Source of the DNA: Candidatus Aerophobota bacterium
GTDB taxonomy: Bacteria > Aerophobota > Aerophobia > Aerophobales > AE-B3A
DNA length: 13,683 bases
Assembly: GCA_030672445.1 (NCBI GenBank)
Contig: DAOVGK010000067.1
Location: 1-13,683 of the forward strand
Direction of reading: 5' to 3'
The position numbers and the translations under genes were made by a program. Positions 12,749 through 13,683 of this stretch are shown in pieces (position 1 is the stretch's first letter; every line of letters starts with the position of its first letter). Under the pieces are notes generated by a model. The model saw nothing but the letters and a program-made list of their open reading frames with translations, searched no databases and was not told the origin of the DNA.

Positions 12749-13102
12749 TTAGAAATTTTCGGGCACATCCTTTTTTGTTTCACCTAGCAGACCAAGGATG
12801 ATATGGACACAAATAAAAATACCTCTATTTTGAGTTGGATTAATCTCAAGACTAGCTCTTTTTACTGCTCTAACCAAAGGAACGGTCAAGGCTTCCCCCA
12901 AATTCAATTTCCCATCAATGAATGGAATGGAGCCTGCCTTTCCTCTTTGAAGCGCTCCTATTGGTCTATTTGCCTCTTCGATAGCATCTTCTGGACAGAG
13001 GAGGCTGCACCCACCACAGCCATGACAAAGCTCAGTAAAGATAAGTACCTTTTCTTTAATCACGGCAATAGCATTATAGGCGCAAACTTTGGCAAACGTC
13101 AC
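12749..13102 (-). pseudogene. fragment of MinD-family ATPase with inserted ferredoxin motifs, joined to a radical SAM-like fragment
   Basis: The 117-codon frame matches the middle of MinD/Mrp-type P-loop ATPases that carry a two-cluster ferredoxin insert and normally run to about 280-300 residues. Residues 3-12 (FAKVCAYNAI) carry the last Cys of the first cluster motif. ELCHGCGGCSLLCPEDAI (25-42) is the second [4Fe-4S] motif, and GKLNLGEALTVPLVRAVKR is the segment before the ATPase C-terminal half. The N-terminal Walker A half is missing, as is everything after about residue 82. Residues about 92-113 (RGIFICVHIILGLLGETKKD) instead resemble the HxILGLPGET segment of YhcC-type radical SAM proteins. 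The only start is a GTG at 13102, which overlaps the end of fur and has no Shine-Dalgarno site. I read this as a deletion product. Confidence 0.7.
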
Positions 13103-13385
13103 TATCAGATTTCACTTTTATAGCTTCACTGGCTAGTTCATAGCGGCTTCTTCCATCGCCGAAATCAAACTTAAAGATAAGACCCATCTGAGTTAATAAG
13201 TCCAAAGTCCGATACACAGTGGCAAAACCAATTCCTGGATAGTTTTCATGAACTGATAAGAATATTTCCTCAGCGCTTAAATGTTTAGGATTTTCTGCAA
13301 AGACCTTTAAAATGGCCTGTCGAGGCAGGGTTAACCTAAAACCTACCTTTCTGAATCTACCATGCAACCAGAGAGTATCAACCAT
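13074..13385 (-). CDS. Fur-family metalloregulator, truncated after the DNA-binding domain
   Basis: A 103-residue product with the winged-helix DNA-binding domain of the Fur family (Fur, PerR or Zur): FRLTLPRQAILKVF (16-29), HLSAEEIF, then GIGFATVYRTLDLLTQMG (51-68), the recognition region, and the wing FDFGDGRSRYELA (73-85). Normal Fur proteins are about 130-150 residues. After YELASEAIK the frame runs into about 15 unrelated residues and stops. The HHHH segment, the CxxC zinc site and the dimerisation domain are all absent. The start codon, promoter and Fur box upstream are intact. A monomeric remnant would not be expected to repress normally. The last 29 bases overlap the MinD fragment, marking a deletion junction. 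Which metal or signal the intact protein sensed cannot be told. Confidence 0.85.
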   Translation of the reverse strand: MVDTLWLHGRFRKVGFRLTLPRQAILKVFAENPKHLSAEEIFLSVHENYPGIGFATVYRTLDLLTQMGLIFKFDFGDGRSRYELASEAIKVKSDSDVCQSLRL

Positions 13386-13407
13386 ACTTAATTGCCTGTG
13401 ATTAGTT

Positions 13408-13426
13408 GATAATGATTTTCATTGTT
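13408..13426. promoter_or_regulatory. Fur box
   Basis: GATAATGATTTTCATTGTT matches the classical 19-bp Fur box (GATAATGATAATCATTATC) at 15 of 19 positions. It lies just downstream of the -10 element of the fur promoter, so bound Fur would block transcription of the whole minus-strand cluster, including fur itself. Confidence 0.8.
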
Positions 13427-13454
13427 ATTATAATCGATATTTGAAATTTGTCAA
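13427..13454 (-). promoter_or_regulatory. strong sigma-70 promoter of the fur cluster
   Basis: On the minus strand TTGACA (13454-13449) and TATAAT (13432-13427) are 16 bases apart; both hexamers are perfect. The Fur box abuts the -10. The transcript would begin near 13420, about 35 bases upstream of the fur start codon. Confidence 0.88.
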
Positions 13455-13583
13455 CCCCTCGAATTAAATCTGATATGTAACAATTAAAATGAGACTTTTT
13501 CTGGGGGAAATAAAAAGAAGATTCTGGAGTGCCGAAGGTAGGGAGCCAGATACTCTCTATTATATGCTGTATTCTCTCGTAAT

Positions 13584-13683
13584 TTACTTTAATGCCTTGA
13601 TCACAACAAATGATCCTTCACCATAACCTTCCTCTGTCGGCTCAATAGCTCTTATCTCGGCCAAATTATGAAAAATTGTTTGA
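13584..13683 (-). CDS. 3' end of an unidentified protein, cut by window edge
   Basis: On the minus strand an open frame enters at the window edge and runs 32 codons to a TAA at 13586-13584. The visible C-terminus reads FHNLAEIRAIEPTEEGYGEG followed by SFVVIKALK. The even mix of charged and hydrophobic residues and the final beta-strand-like FVVIKAL look like a real protein end. I have a faint impression of a methyltransferase or similar cytoplasmic enzyme, but this is too short to name. It points toward fur from the same strand, with about 130 bases between its stop and the fur promoter. Confidence 0.55.
   Translation of the reverse strand, partial: QTIFHNLAEIRAIEPTEEGYGEGSFVVIKALK

Noticed and set aside
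13470..13583. Possible terminator between the edge gene and fur
   Set aside because: Only four- to six-base imperfect stems (CTGG/CCAG) with a T-rich stretch were seen; too weak to list.

Overview
The window looks like chromosomal DNA of an uncultivated anaerobic bacterium. Evidence for a bacterium is RuvA and RuvB, a sigma-70 family sigma factor, Shine-Dalgarno sites (AGGAGG and variants) and near-consensus -35/-10 promoters. Evidence for an anaerobic, iron-sulfur-rich lifestyle is a KorD-type ferredoxin, a polyferredoxin membrane protein, a MinD-type ATPase fragment with built-in [4Fe-4S] motifs, and a transporter fragment fused to a NifX-type domain. The DNA is moderately AT-rich. I cannot fix the phylum from sequence alone; several proteins resemble those of deep-branching anaerobes.

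Layout. Positions 1-1521: a 7-bp tandem repeat at the left edge, a GIY-YIG/DUF123 protein (+), and an aldo/keto reductase (-) that stops just before the usual C-terminal cysteine cluster. Positions 1744-3684 (+): an orphan KorD-like ferredoxin 8 bases upstream of ruvA, then ruvB. ruvB overlaps a convergent DUF2062 membrane protein (-). A divergent region at 4162-4482 carries two back-to-back, nearly perfect sigma-70 promoters. The right one drives 4483-7358: a BioD-like/DRTGG-domain ATPase, a small two-helix membrane protein and a sodium:solute symporter.

Positions 11140 down to 7469 (-) form a probable five-gene unit: an ECF sigma factor, a three-helix membrane protein with an extracytoplasmic beta domain (candidate anti-sigma factor or sensor), an exported three-cysteine protein of unknown function, a NapH-like polyferredoxin and an exported YckD/DUF2680-like protein with a Cys/Asp-rich tail. 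It ends in a long hairpin terminator. This is the best candidate for an uncharacterised system: an envelope redox or metal response that joins a sigma factor to a membrane electron-transfer protein.

Positions 13385 down to 11297 (-) begin with a near-consensus promoter overlapped by a Fur box and hold iron/metal-themed genes, but most are incomplete. Fur stops after its DNA-binding domain. A MinD-ferredoxin fragment runs into what looks like a radical SAM fragment. A methyltransferase is reduced to about 28 residues. The J-domain gene has only a TTG start. A CDF-NifX fusion lacks its first five membrane helices. Only the glutaredoxin-like gene looks intact. This is a chain of internal deletions, either real gene decay or an assembly artefact. 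The right edge holds the 3' end of another minus-strand gene.
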